Shown here in pieces: positions 31,463 to 39,528 of a stretch of DNA of 51,154 nt. The stretch is from positions 1-51,154 of the forward strand of contig CAZEON010000002.1 in assembly GCA_964513975.1 (NCBI GenBank), in the 5' to 3' direction. The notes under the pieces are model-generated. The model was not told where the DNA came from and made no database searches. It saw nothing but the letters and a program-made list of their open reading frames with translations. Each line of letters opens with the position of its first letter. The stretch's first letter is position 1. A program made the position numbers and the translations under genes. This DNA comes from CAZVBV01 sp964513975 (GTDB lineage Bacteria > Patescibacteriota > Gracilibacteria > UBA4473).

Positions 31463-33277
31463 GTGAAAACAAAAGAAAAAAAGTTTTCGTTTCGATCTGC
31501 AAAGATTCCAACCGATCCTGGTTGTTATTTATTTTGGGATAAAAATGAGCAACTCTTGTACGTCGGAAAAGCAAAGCATTTACGAAAACGCGTATCGAGC
31601 TACTTTGGAAAAAAGCCAACTTCCCCTCGTATAGAGTTGATGACGTCAAAAATCGCGAAGATTGAAACGCGTACGGTGGGATCAGATATGGAGGCTCTGA
31701 TTTTGGAGAACAATCTGATTAAAGAATTCCAACCGCGGTTTAATGTTCGACTCAAAGACGATAAAAATTTCGTATATTTGCAAATAACGAATGAAGATTT
31801 TCCGAAAATGGAGATCACTCGTCGGCTAGTTCGAGATGGAAGTACCTACATCGGACCCAAAACTTCAACGAAAGAATTCCGAGAAACCGTTCGATTTTGT
31901 CAGAAGTTCTTTCGAATAAAGATGACCAAGTCGTCGCTCGATTATTATCCCCTTGTTATCACCGGAGGACTGGAGAATGACCAAGAATCGTACAACAAAA
32001 ACGTAAAAATGATGACGCAATTTCTTCGCGGACAAACGGGCGAAGTTTTGAAAATTTTGACGGAAAAAATGAAGAAGTTTGCTGTGGAAAAAAACTTTGA
32101 AGCGGCCGCAAAAACACGAGATACCATTCAATCGATTGAAGCGTCTACACGGAAGCAAACCGTTCAGTTTGATGACGATATTAATCGCGATTTCGTACAT
32201 TTCGTCAGGCACGAGAACGCCGTCTATATCGTGCGTATTGCTTTTCGACGAGGGAAACTATTGGATCAAAATGAGTTCAGTTTTCGCGCTGAAGAATTCA
32301 TTTCTGATCAAGAAATTTTGGAGTCTTTCCTTCTTCAGTTTTATGAAAAAGTACAAGAAATGCCGTCTGAAATTTTTGTTCCCGTCCAATTGGACGATGC
32401 CGAAAAAACAGCTCAATTTTTGTCTGAACATTTCGGAAATAATGAAAAAATGACCATTCTCATTCCCCAACGCGGAGAGAAGAAAATCGTTCTCGATATG
32501 ACCGGAAAAAATGCAAAACTTTTTACTGAACGAAAATTAATAAAGGAAGAATCTCACGCTCAGAATTTTGCAAAAGCCCTCCCTCGACTCGCAGAAACGT
32601 TGAATCTGAAAGAGGTTCCCCGTCGTATGGAATGCTTTGATATTTCGCATTTGGGCGGAACTTCAACGGTTGCGAGCCAAGTAGTTTTCATCAACGGAGA
32701 ACCCAAGAAATCAGAATACCGACGATTCACCGTCAAAACATTACTCGATGGACAAATAGATGATTTTGCGGCTATGAACGAGATTCTTGCTCGTCGATTC
32801 GCACGAAAAGATGACAAAAAGTTCGCAGAGAAATTCCCCGATCTTATCGTGATTGATGGCGGAAAAGGACAGCTCTCAAGCGTGATGAAGGCAGTAACGA
32901 GATTTTCGAAAGCGAAATCTTTTCCAAAAAACTTCCGACCAACGAAACAAATTATTGCGTTGGCAAAACGAGAAGAAGAAATTTTTCTGCCCAATAAAAA
33001 AGAACCCATCGAACTTCCCTTTGATGATCCAGCGTTGAAATTGTTGCAACGAATTCGAGACGAAGCGCATCGATTTGCAATTTCATTTCATCGTTCTGTT
33101 AGAGATAAAAAAGCCATTAAGTCTGTTCTTGATGATATTCCGCTCATTGGAGGATTAACAAAAAAGAAACTATTGCAAACGTTTAGGTCTGTGGGAGAAA
33201 TCAAAAAGATGAGTGATAAGGATTTACTTACTGTACTGAATAAAAAACAGTTAGAGAATTTGAAGAAGAATTTATAG
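31463..33277 (+). CDS. uvrC: UvrABC excinuclease subunit C
   Basis: 604 aa, GTG start. Makes both incisions around a lesion bound by UvrAB. Seen: N-terminal GIY-YIG nuclease (DPGCYLFWDKNEQLLYVGKA, residues about 14-33, with YLF in place of Y[LI]F and LYVGKA), a UvrB-binding UVR motif (MKKFAVEKNFEAAAKTRDTI), the RNase H-like C-terminal nuclease with ECFDISHLGGTSTVASQV and LIVIDGGKGQLSS, and a C-terminal helix-hairpin-helix region (LIGGLTKKKLLQTFRSVGEI). Complete. It is rich in AAA/GAA codons but similar to the core. Confidence 0.96.
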   Translation: MKTKEKKFSFRSAKIPTDPGCYLFWDKNEQLLYVGKAKHLRKRVSSYFGKKPTSPRIELMTSKIAKIETRTVGSDMEALILENNLIKEFQPRFNVRLKDDKNFVYLQITNEDFPKMEITRRLVRDGSTYIGPKTSTKEFRETVRFCQKFFRIKMTKSSLDYYPLVITGGLENDQESYNKNVKMMTQFLRGQTGEVLKILTEKMKKFAVEKNFEAAAKTRDTIQSIEASTRKQTVQFDDDINRDFVHFVRHENAVYIVRIAFRRGKLLDQNEFSFRAEEFISDQEILESFLLQFYEKVQEMPSEIFVPVQLDDAEKTAQFLSEHFGNNEKMTILIPQRGEKKIVLDMTGKNAKLFTERKLIKEESHAQNFAKALPRLAETLNLKEVPRRMECFDISHLGGTSTVASQVVFINGEPKKSEYRRFTVKTLLDGQIDDFAAMNEILARRFARKDDKKFAEKFPDLIVIDGGKGQLSSVMKAVTRFSKAKSFPKNFRPTKQIIALAKREEEIFLPNKKEPIELPFDDPALKLLQRIRDEAHRFAISFHRSVRDKKAIKSVLDDIPLIGGLTKKKLLQTFRSVGEIKKMSDKDLLTVLNKKQLENLKKNL

Positions 33278-33279
33278 AA

Positions 33280-33393
33280 TTTTCAATTTTCCATTTTCAA
33301 TTGTCGATTTTAAAACTTCCAAATTTGTCGACTTTTCGGTTCTAAACTCTAACTCTCTGACTTTTCAATTGAAAATTGGCAATTGAAAATTAC
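33280..33393. repeat. two heptad-repeat blocks after uvrC
   Basis: TTTTCAA, TTTTCCA, TTGTCGA (33280-33314) and, after a CTAAACT/CTAACTC stretch (33337-33360), AATTGAA, AATTGGC (33368-33393). Period 7 throughout, between convergent uvrC and yraN. Confidence 0.75.
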
Positions 33394-33788
33394 AACCCCC
33401 CGCTCCCTGAAAAATCCTCCATCCCAATATCTTCGATATGCTCGCAGTACGTTCCGTCTTTTTTTAAATGCACAATAACCGCATCCACACGGAAGAACGG
33501 CAATTCTTCGACACACATTTCTTTGAGAAAAAAAGCTTCAATGGCGGTCAGAATCTTTTCAAATTTCCTCTGCGTAATGGATTCTTCCCCGTAACCAAAT
33601 GCCTCATTGGTTCTCGTTTTCACTTCCACAAACACATATTCATCGTTCTGCGGATCTTTAAGAATAATATCTAATTCTCCCCCTTGAGCGTGATAATTTT
33701 TTTGCAAAAATTCAAATCCTTTGCGTTCCAAAAACTCCCGGGCGATTTCTTCACCTCGGTCTCCGATCTGTTTTTCCTTGGTCATCAC
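33390..33788 (-). CDS. YraN family (UPF0102) nuclease-fold protein
   Basis: 132 aa. Restriction-endonuclease-like fold: GDRGEEIAREFLERKGFEFL, NYHAQGGELDIILKD with the G-E-D/L-D acidic pair, and EYVFVEVKTRTNEAFGYGEE with the E-V-K motif. The family is usually beside rnhB or the signal peptidase, often linked to processing of exogenous DNA, but its substrate is unproven. 8 bp downstream of gmk on the same strand, so likely co-transcribed. Confidence 0.88.
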   Translation of the reverse strand: MMTKEKQIGDRGEEIAREFLERKGFEFLQKNYHAQGGELDIILKDPQNDEYVFVEVKTRTNEAFGYGEESITQRKFEKILTAIEAFFLKEMCVEELPFFRVDAVIVHLKKDGTYCEHIEDIGMEDFSGSGGL

Positions 33789-33796
33789 AAGGGATG

Positions 33797-34384
33797 TTAA
33801 GAACCCGGAGTGGTTTGTGACAGAATGATCTCCTCTGCTTCCTGAGCCATTTTATCTATCTCACCATGCTCCGACACCACAGTATAATCATAGTATTTTT
33901 CTTGTGCCAATTCTTTTTTCATCGATTCGATTCGTTTTGCTAATTCAATGTCTGCAATCGGGGCTCTGTCGCGTATTCGTTGGATGAGTGTTTCAATTCC
34001 GTCCCCTGGTTTGAGGAATATGGAAATATACAGTTCTTTGGGCAAAGTCTCACGTGCTTGTGAAAATCCCTGCACATCAAATTCCCGTACTACAGTTTTT
34101 CCTTTCTCTACTCCATCGAGCAATGGTTGTCGCAGTGTTCCATAGGATTCTCCTCCGTGCACAATCGCATGTTCGAGGAATTCCCCTTCGCTTATTTTTT
34201 GTCGAAATTGCTCCTGAGAAATAAAGAAATACGTCTCTCCATCAATCTCTCCTGGACGCGGTGCACGTGTCGTACAACTCGGTGGAAACAACCATTTAGG
34301 GTGCTTATCACGCAACTGATCAATGAGCGTTCCTTTCCCTACACCCGAAGGTCCCGATATAAAAATAATTTTTCCTGTCATCAC
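33797..34384 (-). CDS. gmk: guanylate kinase
   Basis: 195 aa P-loop kinase, GMP + ATP to GDP + ADP. Seen: IIFISGPSGVGKGTLIDQLR (Walker A GPSGVGKG), the GMP-binding CTTRAPRPGEIDGETYFFIS, FLEHAIVHGGESYGT, and the RI-DRAPIADIELAKRIESMK lid segment. Complete and typical in length. Divergent from folB, 21 bp between the two ATGs, so promoters overlap. Confidence 0.95.
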   Translation of the reverse strand: MMTGKIIFISGPSGVGKGTLIDQLRDKHPKWLFPPSCTTRAPRPGEIDGETYFFISQEQFRQKISEGEFLEHAIVHGGESYGTLRQPLLDGVEKGKTVVREFDVQGFSQARETLPKELYISIFLKPGDGIETLIQRIRDRAPIADIELAKRIESMKKELAQEKYYDYTVVSEHGEIDKMAQEAEEIILSQTTPGS

Positions 34385-34405
34385 GAGAAGTGTACACTCA
34401 AAGCG

Positions 34406-34744
34406 ATGAAATTTGAAATTCGAGACATCGAAATTTTACTCTCTCTCGGGATAACTCCAGAAGAACGAGCAACACCTCAGCGAATTCTTGTTTCTCTCTT
34501 CTGGAACGCTGACACCGTGAAGGCAGAGCAATCCGATAATCTTGCTGATACCACTGATTACTTCGTCGTCCGAGAGTTTGTGAAACCCTTTCTTCAAGAT
34601 AAATCGTTCTCGTTGTTGGAAAAACTCCACCACGATTTATTTCAAGCAGTCCGAAATTATTTCCCCGAATTACAGGATTTAAAAATCACCATCGAGAAAT
34701 TTCCTTTCGAAAGTGGGAGCATCTTGGTAGGAAACAAACAGTGA
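34406..34744 (+). CDS. folB: dihydroneopterin aldolase
   Basis: 112 aa. Converts 7,8-dihydroneopterin to 6-hydroxymethyl-dihydropterin and glycolaldehyde. ATG 34406 (MKFEIRDIEILLSLGITPEE) fits the family start; the longer frame upstream lies opposite gmk. Seen: LGITPEERATPQRILVSLFW, the DTTDYFVVREFVK tract with conserved D-Y, and the C-terminal ITIEKFPF segment; Glu/Lys catalytic positions expected at the E in ITPEE and K in EKFP. Physically separate from folE-folK. Confidence 0.88.
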   Translation: MKFEIRDIEILLSLGITPEERATPQRILVSLFWNADTVKAEQSDNLADTTDYFVVREFVKPFLQDKSFSLLEKLHHDLFQAVRNYFPELQDLKITIEKFPFESGSILVGNKQ

Positions 34745-34896
34745 ACTCACAATTTTAAAGGTTAAATGTAAAAAAAATTTCAAAATCTAAATTTTAAAAC
34801 ATGTCCTCCTGAAAATGGGGATTGAAACTTAAGATTTATTTTAACCTTTTGCATTTAACATTTTACATTTTTATCTGTCCCAAATTTCAAACGCTC
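34745..34896. repeat. intergenic stretch with heptads and one CRISPR-repeat-like word
   Basis: TTAAAGG, TTAAATG near 34755 and TTTAACC, TTTTGCA near 34843-34873 show the 7-bp period. Between them one 36-bp string ending GGGGATTGAAAC looks like a CRISPR repeat but occurs once. No gene is seen. Confidence 0.5.
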
Positions 34897-35334
34897 TCAC
34901 AATAAAACATACACCCCGTACCCCAGAAATATCGCAACTCCATAAGGAATCGGTACTTTGAAAGGCTTGGGAACTTTTTTCCATTTAAAATACAAACCGC
35001 TCGTAAGAGCTTGAAGTCCACCCGCAATCGCTACAAAAAATAAGATTTGAGCAAACTCCGGAATGGAGGTCGATATCGCCATAACAAGGAGCATTTTTAT
35101 ATCGCCTCCTCCCAACAACTTCAGGAAGAACGATCCCCACAAAAGAATACTCGCCAAGATCAGTGTCAATACATACACGGTTCTCTCGTCGTCTGTAAAA
35201 AAATATCCAAAGAATATCACCCCTAACAGGGCCGACATGGTAAGCCAATTTGGAATGGTGTATGTGCGTATATCCCATACGGCACCCACTCCTGCGACCA
35301 AAAGAATTGCCAGTTCCAGTCCATCAATATTCAT
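34897..35334 (-). CDS. prepilin peptidase (A24/CpaA-type)
   Basis: 145 aa from ATG 35334 (MNIDGLELAILLVAGVGA); ATG 35373 is possible. Aspartic membrane protease of the short type without the N-methylase domain. Catalytic Asp pair visible in VWDIRTYTIPNWLT and LGGGDIKMLL. Five or so membrane helices. It processes prepilins such as Flp and TadE/F; the Flp pilin gene lies divergently 260 bp away, so together they form the pilus locus. Confidence 0.87.
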   Translation of the reverse strand: MNIDGLELAILLVAGVGAVWDIRTYTIPNWLTMSALLGVIFFGYFFTDDERTVYVLTLILASILLWGSFFLKLLGGGDIKMLLVMAISTSIPEFAQILFFVAIAGGLQALTSGLYFKWKKVPKPFKVPIPYGVAIFLGYGVYVLL

Positions 35335-35597
35335 ACCATCAGTATCCCGAAATTTTAAAACTTGGGAAGTCATGAAGGTTAAAAAGGGCTCATTTCTTCA
35401 CATAAATTTCACAATTGAGAGTTCACTTCTCTTGTTTGAAAACATATAAATTGTTGTCATAGATTCTAATTTCTGTGTTTCTCAAGAAAAAAGGATGAAT
35501 TCAGAAAGCAGAAACCCTCATCGCTCCATTTCATCAAAATAGTGGAATTGCCAAAAAAGCTGTGCCATCTTCTCAGTAATTCTTAACCCCCCTTTTC

Positions 35598-35759
35598 ATG
35601 AAAAAATCTTTCATCAGAATGTTCACTAACAATTCCGGTCAAACAATGACCGAATATGCCCTCATTTTGGCAGTTATTGCTGTAGTCGTAATTGGCACAG
35701 TTACACTCCTCGGAAATGATATTCAGGCCGTATTCCAAAGTGTTATTGATGCCGTCTAA
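35598..35759 (+). CDS. Flp/Fap-type pilin
   Basis: 53 aa. Begins MKKSFIRMFTNNSGQTMTEY: the G/Q--(T)-E-Y prepilin cleavage pattern (cleavage expected after Gly in NSG, leaving Glu+5 as T-E-Y) followed by a hydrophobic helix ALILAVIAVVVIGTVTLLGN. Short length, Glu-Tyr pair and single helix are those of the Tad-system major pilin. First gene of the rightward cluster. Confidence 0.87.
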   Translation: MKKSFIRMFTNNSGQTMTEYALILAVIAVVVIGTVTLLGNDIQAVFQSVIDAV

Positions 35760-36075
35760 TCTGTATCATCATATTCCGTGTTCTGTCGCGACTCATTGGA
35801 TAGAAAGAACTTTGGGGCTTATGGGAAAAAAACCTCCCTTTCGACCACTACTGATCCCTCAATGTTGGGGGGTTCACACATTTTTTCTCCGCACCCCGCT
35901 TTCTCTTGTCTGGCTCGATCCTTTTTCTCAGGTTGTTCGCATTGATCGTCATGTCCATCCGTGGAAAACAAAAACCTGCAAACAAGCGGTGAGTGTTTTG
36001 GAATTTTCAGATGATTGCTTTCCTGATGATATTCAACCAAAAGACACTATTCATATCTTTCCTTTAAAAAAATGA
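35749..36075 (+). CDS. DUF192 (UPF0127) protein within the pilus cluster
   Basis: 108 aa from ATG 35749 (MPSNLYHHIPCSVATHWIER), overlapping the pilin stop by 11 bp. The DUF192 pattern is present: A-HWIERTLGLMGKK, a Cys-containing CWGVHTFFLRTPLSLVWLD, QVVRIDRHVHPW and AVSVLEF. DUF192 proteins are small soluble proteins often near pilus or secretion genes; molecular function not established. Starts by re-initiation, overlaps tadE start by 4 bp, so it is embedded in the pilus transcript. Confidence 0.78.
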   Translation: MPSNLYHHIPCSVATHWIERTLGLMGKKPPFRPLLIPQCWGVHTFFLRTPLSLVWLDPFSQVVRIDRHVHPWKTKTCKQAVSVLEFSDDCFPDDIQPKDTIHIFPLKK

Positions 36076-36506
36076 AAAAAATCTGGCATGACCAACTCGG
36101 TCAGGCTTTGGGGGAAACAGCACTTCTTCTCCCCCTTCTTTTTCTTATTGTTTTTGGGTTTTTACAATTGGGACTCGCTATTGCGGACAAACAAAAGCTT
36201 TTATATGTGACCAATTACGCTGTACAAGTCGGGTCTCTTTCTAATAATGATTTAAAAATTAGTGGTGCGATTGAAGAATTTTATGATGGAAATGACATCA
36301 CATTTCAAATTGAAAGTCGTGATGGAGAAACTGGAAACGTTATTCTCAATACCAATCGAAAATACAAAGATATCCTGACAGTCTCCATGCAAAAGCCGTT
36401 TTTTCTCACGATCCCATTTTTGGATGTGGCGGTAAATGATAATCAAACGACGAGCTCTGCGAAAATATTGTGTACAAATCTCACTCCTCCCTACACATGC
36501 GAATAG
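36072..36506 (+). CDS. TadE-like minor pseudopilin
   Basis: 144 aa. MKKIWHDQLGQALGETALLLPLLFL: Gly-Gln-ALGE-TA leader followed by a hydrophobic helix, the TadE/F signature with Glu at position +5 after the cleavage site. The rest is a beta-rich extracellular domain with a C-terminal Cys (ILCTNLTPPYTCE) that can form a disulfide. Minor pilin, probably processed by the neighbouring prepilin peptidase. Confidence 0.8.
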   Translation: MKKIWHDQLGQALGETALLLPLLFLIVFGFLQLGLAIADKQKLLYVTNYAVQVGSLSNNDLKISGAIEEFYDGNDITFQIESRDGETGNVILNTNRKYKDILTVSMQKPFFLTIPFLDVAVNDNQTTSSAKILCTNLTPPYTCE

Positions 36507-37045
36507 TGCGAAATGAAGATGGATTCGTACTCCCGTTTGTAGCCATTCTTTTGATGGTTCTCTTTCTTGTGGGCGCGATTATTCTTGATGTTGGCAGTTT
36601 TTATCTCCGTCATGGAGAACTTCAACCATTGGCGAAACAAAGTGCAAATGCGGGGATTCTGAAATTTGTAGACGCAATGGAAGTAAAGGCGGAGCAAAAT
36701 AAATCAGCACTGTGCGGAATCGAAGAACCACCCCCAATCTGCAACTCTGAAGATATGTTTGATTTTCTTACGAGCAGAGAAGTTGTTGATTTGGTCAGTT
36801 CTCCAACTGTTCAAGAGAATGTTTCTGATGCCAGTATTGCATTTTTAATCGCGTACGATCCCCAGTTAATTGTTGCCAATGACAATATACTTGTTACCTT
36901 TCCCTACGAATACGAAGGGGTTTCCGAACTTCAAATGCAAGTGATGGTACATGATGTTCCCCAACGATTCCTCAGTGGAATTTTCCCTATCACCGATGAT
37001 GAAATTCAGGTACATGCCATTTCCTATATCGCGACTCCATTTTAA
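36497..37045 (+). CDS. TadG/TadE-like pilus-assembly protein
   Basis: 182 aa from ATG 36497 (MRIVRNEDGFVLPFVAILLM); overlaps tadE stop. Leader-helix NEDGFVLPFVAILLMVLFLV then DVGSFYLRHGELQPLAKQSANAG, a TadG/TadE-like pattern of Leu-Gln-Ala helix (variant of the RQLQ-ADAAALAG consensus). A Cys pair CGIEEPPPIC may cross-link. Likely a pseudopilin or pilus-assembly adhesin. Tad ATPase, TadB/C and secretin are not in the window, so the machine is encoded elsewhere. Confidence 0.72.
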   Translation: MRIVRNEDGFVLPFVAILLMVLFLVGAIILDVGSFYLRHGELQPLAKQSANAGILKFVDAMEVKAEQNKSALCGIEEPPPICNSEDMFDFLTSREVVDLVSSPTVQENVSDASIAFLIAYDPQLIVANDNILVTFPYEYEGVSELQMQVMVHDVPQRFLSGIFPITDDEIQVHAISYIATPF

Positions 37046-37087
37046 AAAAGTGAAAAAGAAATGAAATTGCTTCATTGTCGTTCTTCA

Positions 37088-37120
37088 AAGAGCCTTTATT
37101 ATAAAATCGCTCTTCTTTTT
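37088..37120 (+). terminator. intrinsic terminator of the pilus cluster
   Basis: AAGAGC (37088-37093), 15-nt loop, GCTCTT (37109-37114), followed by CTTTTTT. Confidence 0.7.
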
Positions 37121-37133
37121 TGATAAAAAAACA

Positions 37134-37178
37134 TTGCTTTTGTAGCCCATTTGTGCTACAGTTTTATCAGGATAAAAA
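37134..37178 (+). promoter_or_regulatory. antitoxin promoter with two overlapping palindromes
   Basis: TTGCTT (37134-37139), 17-bp spacer, TACAGT (37157-37162). TGTAGC-N8-GCTACA (37141-37160) occupies the spacer and -10, and TTTTATC-AG-GATAAAA (37162-37177) lies between -10 and ATG. Both are candidate operators for autoregulation by the RelB/DinJ protein. Confidence 0.65.
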
Positions 37179-37180
37179 TA

Positions 37181-37420
37181 ATGACTACAAAAACCTCAAC
37201 CGTTCGCGCACGAATTGCACCAGATTTGAAAGAATCTGCAGAATTGGTTTTGGAAAAATTGGGACTCAATAATTCCCAAGCCATTAATATTTTTTATTCT
37301 CAAATAGTTCTCCACAAAGGACTTCCCTTTCCTCTCTCTCTGGAGCAATGTGACACACCTGAGAACTACACAAGGATCAAAGATGAAGCGCATTTTAAAT
37401 CGCTCATTGGATTGGAATAA
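37181..37420 (+). CDS. RelB/DinJ-family antitoxin, without a toxin partner
   Basis: 79 aa from ATG 37181 (MTTKTSTVRARIAPDLKESA). Ribbon-helix-helix protein: STVRARIAPDLK ribbon, then ELVLEKLGLNNSQAINIFYSQIV helices, and GLPFPL, the RelB/DinJ signature. The family represses its promoter and neutralises YafQ/RelE toxins. No toxin gene follows: downstream is a GTCAT-type repeat and a heptad block. So it is an orphan or a solitary regulator. Confidence 0.87.
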   Translation: MTTKTSTVRARIAPDLKESAELVLEKLGLNNSQAINIFYSQIVLHKGLPFPLSLEQCDTPENYTRIKDEAHFKSLIGLE

Positions 37421-37448
37421 GAATCATTCTTTCTTTGCGGTTGATAAT

Positions 37449-37514
37449 GGATCCCAAAACAAGTTTGGGATGACTTTTATTATTCATTCTTAATTCTTCA
37501 TTATTCATTGATTT
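37449..37514. repeat. GTCAT-type repeat plus heptad block
   Basis: GGATCCCAAAAC and GTTTGGGATGAC form a hairpin (37449-37474), then TTATTCA, TTCTTAA (37480-37514) with period 7. Confidence 0.65.
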
Positions 37515-37520
37515 CACCCC

Positions 37521-37549
37521 TTGCTTTTTCAATCTATTTGTGGTATACT
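37521..37549 (+). promoter_or_regulatory. consensus-like promoter of the secreted-protein gene
   Basis: TTGCTT (37521-37526), 17-bp spacer, TATACT (37544-37549); AGGAGAAGGG right after may give a Shine-Dalgarno. Confidence 0.75.
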
Positions 37550-37573
37550 TAGGAGAAGGGTTAACTTTTTCTT

Positions 37574-38227
37574 ATGAAAACAATTCTAAAAACCATTACC
37601 AACATTCTTTCTGCACATAAGAAAGAACTTATCTTTTGGGGGACAAACACCCTCGTTATTCTTGCTGTTGCAAGCACTGCACTCTTTCTCTCGTCTCAGG
37701 TATTGCCTGACTATGGAGAAGAATATGTGTTTCATTCTTCTGCTCCACGAATTGAAGTCGGCGAAGCTTTGCCAACCGCACCCGTGCATTCTCCAGCGCA
37801 ATATGTTGGAAAAGCAAATGATGCACTTGGAACGGTAAAAGCCTATTTCTCTGCATACAATAAACAGGATTTTGAAAACGCTTGTCGTTTACTTGATCCA
37901 GCAAAATGTAATCCTGAAAGTCCGTATGCTGTGAGTCGTATCTCTGACGAATACAACAAGATGTCGAACGGATATGAAAACTGGAACTTCTGGATCCCTG
38001 AAGAAATAGATGAATTCCACAGTGATGTTGTGTGTGTGAAATATTCATACCACTATAACGATGACCGAAAGGATAAACGAGTGCATGAACGACTCAGTTT
38101 CTACGTACGAAGAGATGAAAATGGAAATGACCGAATTTACAGTCGAGTTTGTGAAAAGAAATTTGCACAAGATTCTGGGGACATGCCTTGTCCAATTCTT
38201 TCGAAAAGAGATTTTTGTTTGAATTAA
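37574..38227 (+). CDS. secreted or membrane-anchored protein, unknown
   Basis: 217 aa. Basic N-terminus then one membrane helix (TLVILAVASTALFLSSQVLP, about residues 27-46), then a Pro/Ala linker and an extracytoplasmic domain (about 75-217) with a helix-turn pattern (TVKAYFSAYNKQDFENACRL) like NTF2/SnoaL-type folds and Cys at several positions (CNPES, VVCVKYSY, VCEKK, PCPILSK) that may pair. No family named. A clear promoter and RBS precede. Its last codons overlap the second methylase stop by 4 bp (convergent). Confidence 0.65.
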   Translation: MKTILKTITNILSAHKKELIFWGTNTLVILAVASTALFLSSQVLPDYGEEYVFHSSAPRIEVGEALPTAPVHSPAQYVGKANDALGTVKAYFSAYNKQDFENACRLLDPAKCNPESPYAVSRISDEYNKMSNGYENWNFWIPEEIDEFHSDVVCVKYSYHYNDDRKDKRVHERLSFYVRRDENGNDRIYSRVCEKKFAQDSGDMPCPILSKRDFCLN

Positions 38228-38967
38228 TTTTTTTGAAAAACAAACAAATGTTCGTGCATAATCAACAAAAAATTAAAATCCTTTGAGCGCTGTGCCCAAA
38301 ACCCCGTCGCTTTGCAATTGTGTTGTTGTTTGATGATGTCTTCTTTCAGTTCAAATCCCACTTTCAAAAAGCGTTCCATCGTTTTGAATGCTAAAGGTTG
38401 ATACATCTTTTTTCGTCGAGTATCCCCCATTAAAATTGCACAACATTTTCCTTTTTTAAGAACTCGAAACATTTCTTGGGCGACAATTTCAATTTCATCA
38501 CAAAATGCATCAATATCGTGAATTTCTGATAAATCTTCTTTTATTTTTCCCTCACTATATTTGATGATATCGACATAAGGCGGATGAGTAAGTACCAAAT
38601 CAATACTTTCATCTTTTATAAACTTCAAATCCCGTGCATCAGCTTTTTTGATGACAGAAGACGCTTCATTCTCTACTTCAAATTCAAGGCTTTTCTTTGT
38701 ACGTTCTATTGCCTTTGGATTCACGTCTGTTCCGACGAAGTTTCTGTTCAAAAGTTTTGCCTCAATTGCTGTCGTTCCTCCTCCAACCATACAATCCAAA
38801 ACCAAATCACCTTCCTGTGAATATCGCACCATAAGATTTCTTGCAATCTCTGGAGCCCAGTTCCCTCTCCAGTCAGATTTATGCGTTGCCCAGTTTCCAC
38901 GACGAGGAAAAGACCAAACCGTCGTGCATTCTTGTTCAAAGTTTTCTGGATTGAGGTTCTTCATCAC
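38224..38967 (-). CDS. type II DNA methyltransferase (second methylase, HPPY)
   Basis: 247 aa. AdoMet motif I DCMVGGGTTAIEAKLL (about residues 58-73) precedes the catalytic motif IV, which reads LTHPPYVDII (about 130) rather than DPPY; [ST/H]PPY is seen in amino-methyltransferases, m4C more often. TTVWSFPRRGNWATHKSDWRG at the N-terminus is a common type II MTase start. ATGA overlap with the endonuclease stop. Completes a Dam-like methylase, endonuclease, second methylase set. Confidence 0.82.
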   Translation of the reverse strand: MMKNLNPENFEQECTTVWSFPRRGNWATHKSDWRGNWAPEIARNLMVRYSQEGDLVLDCMVGGGTTAIEAKLLNRNFVGTDVNPKAIERTKKSLEFEVENEASSVIKKADARDLKFIKDESIDLVLTHPPYVDIIKYSEGKIKEDLSEIHDIDAFCDEIEIVAQEMFRVLKKGKCCAILMGDTRRKKMYQPLAFKTMERFLKVGFELKEDIIKQQHNCKATGFWAQRSKDFNFLLIMHEHLFVFQKN

Positions 38968-39503
38968 TTCTTAGGGACTGGTAAGCCTATTTTATACAAA
39001 GGAAGATATTCAAAATAATAATGACAATTCACACTGATAATATAATCAAGAGAATCTTTATATCCAGAATTCCTAAACCAGCCACTCAAAACATAAATAT
39101 ACTCCACTTCTAAATTTAAAGGCGAAAATAACTTTTTGTATTGTTTTAATTTAAAATCACAGGTTTGCAATTTCTCATCTACAGACCCTCCAACCTGTTG
39201 ATATTTTACTTCAATGATATAAAGCGTGTTTTCTTTGATTACGTAAATTGCATCATCTGGAAGTAATTTTTTAGAAAGGAATTGTCTATAATCAATATCC
39301 TTACTTTTTAAATATTTATAAAGTTCATGTTTGCGAAAAGATTGAGCCACTAATTTCCCTTCATAAAAAATATCATGTCCTATTTCCACTTTTTCAACAG
39401 TATATCCATCAACCTTGGTATCAAGATAAACTAATAAATCTGTTTTTTCCTCAAATCTAATTCCTGTTTGAGTATTGCCGCCACCGATACCTCCTAATTT
39501 CAT
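38964..39503 (-). CDS. type II restriction endonuclease (PD-(D/E)XK)
   Basis: 179 aa. GGIGGGNTQTGIRFEEKTD at the N-terminus and the nuclease core LLPDDAIYVIKENTLYIIEVK with D83 or D84, E98 and K100 giving D-X(14)-E-X-K. Both are typical of type II endonucleases; the first motif recurs in enzymes that travel with Dam-like methylases. AT-rich and shorter than DpnII (about 290 aa). Between two methylase genes on the same strand; not essential on its own. Target cannot be read; a GATC-type site is only a guess from the Dam-like partner. Confidence 0.78.
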   Translation of the reverse strand: MKLGGIGGGNTQTGIRFEEKTDLLVYLDTKVDGYTVEKVEIGHDIFYEGKLVAQSFRKHELYKYLKSKDIDYRQFLSKKLLPDDAIYVIKENTLYIIEVKYQQVGGSVDEKLQTCDFKLKQYKKLFSPLNLEVEYIYVLSGWFRNSGYKDSLDYIISVNCHYYFEYLPLYKIGLPVPKK

Positions 39504-39528
39504 TTTTTAATATTTAAAAATTGTTTTT

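Noticed and set aside
34793..34828. Single string ending GGGGATTGAAAC that looks like a CRISPR repeat
   Set aside because: It occurs once in the window, with no spacers and no cas genes nearby.
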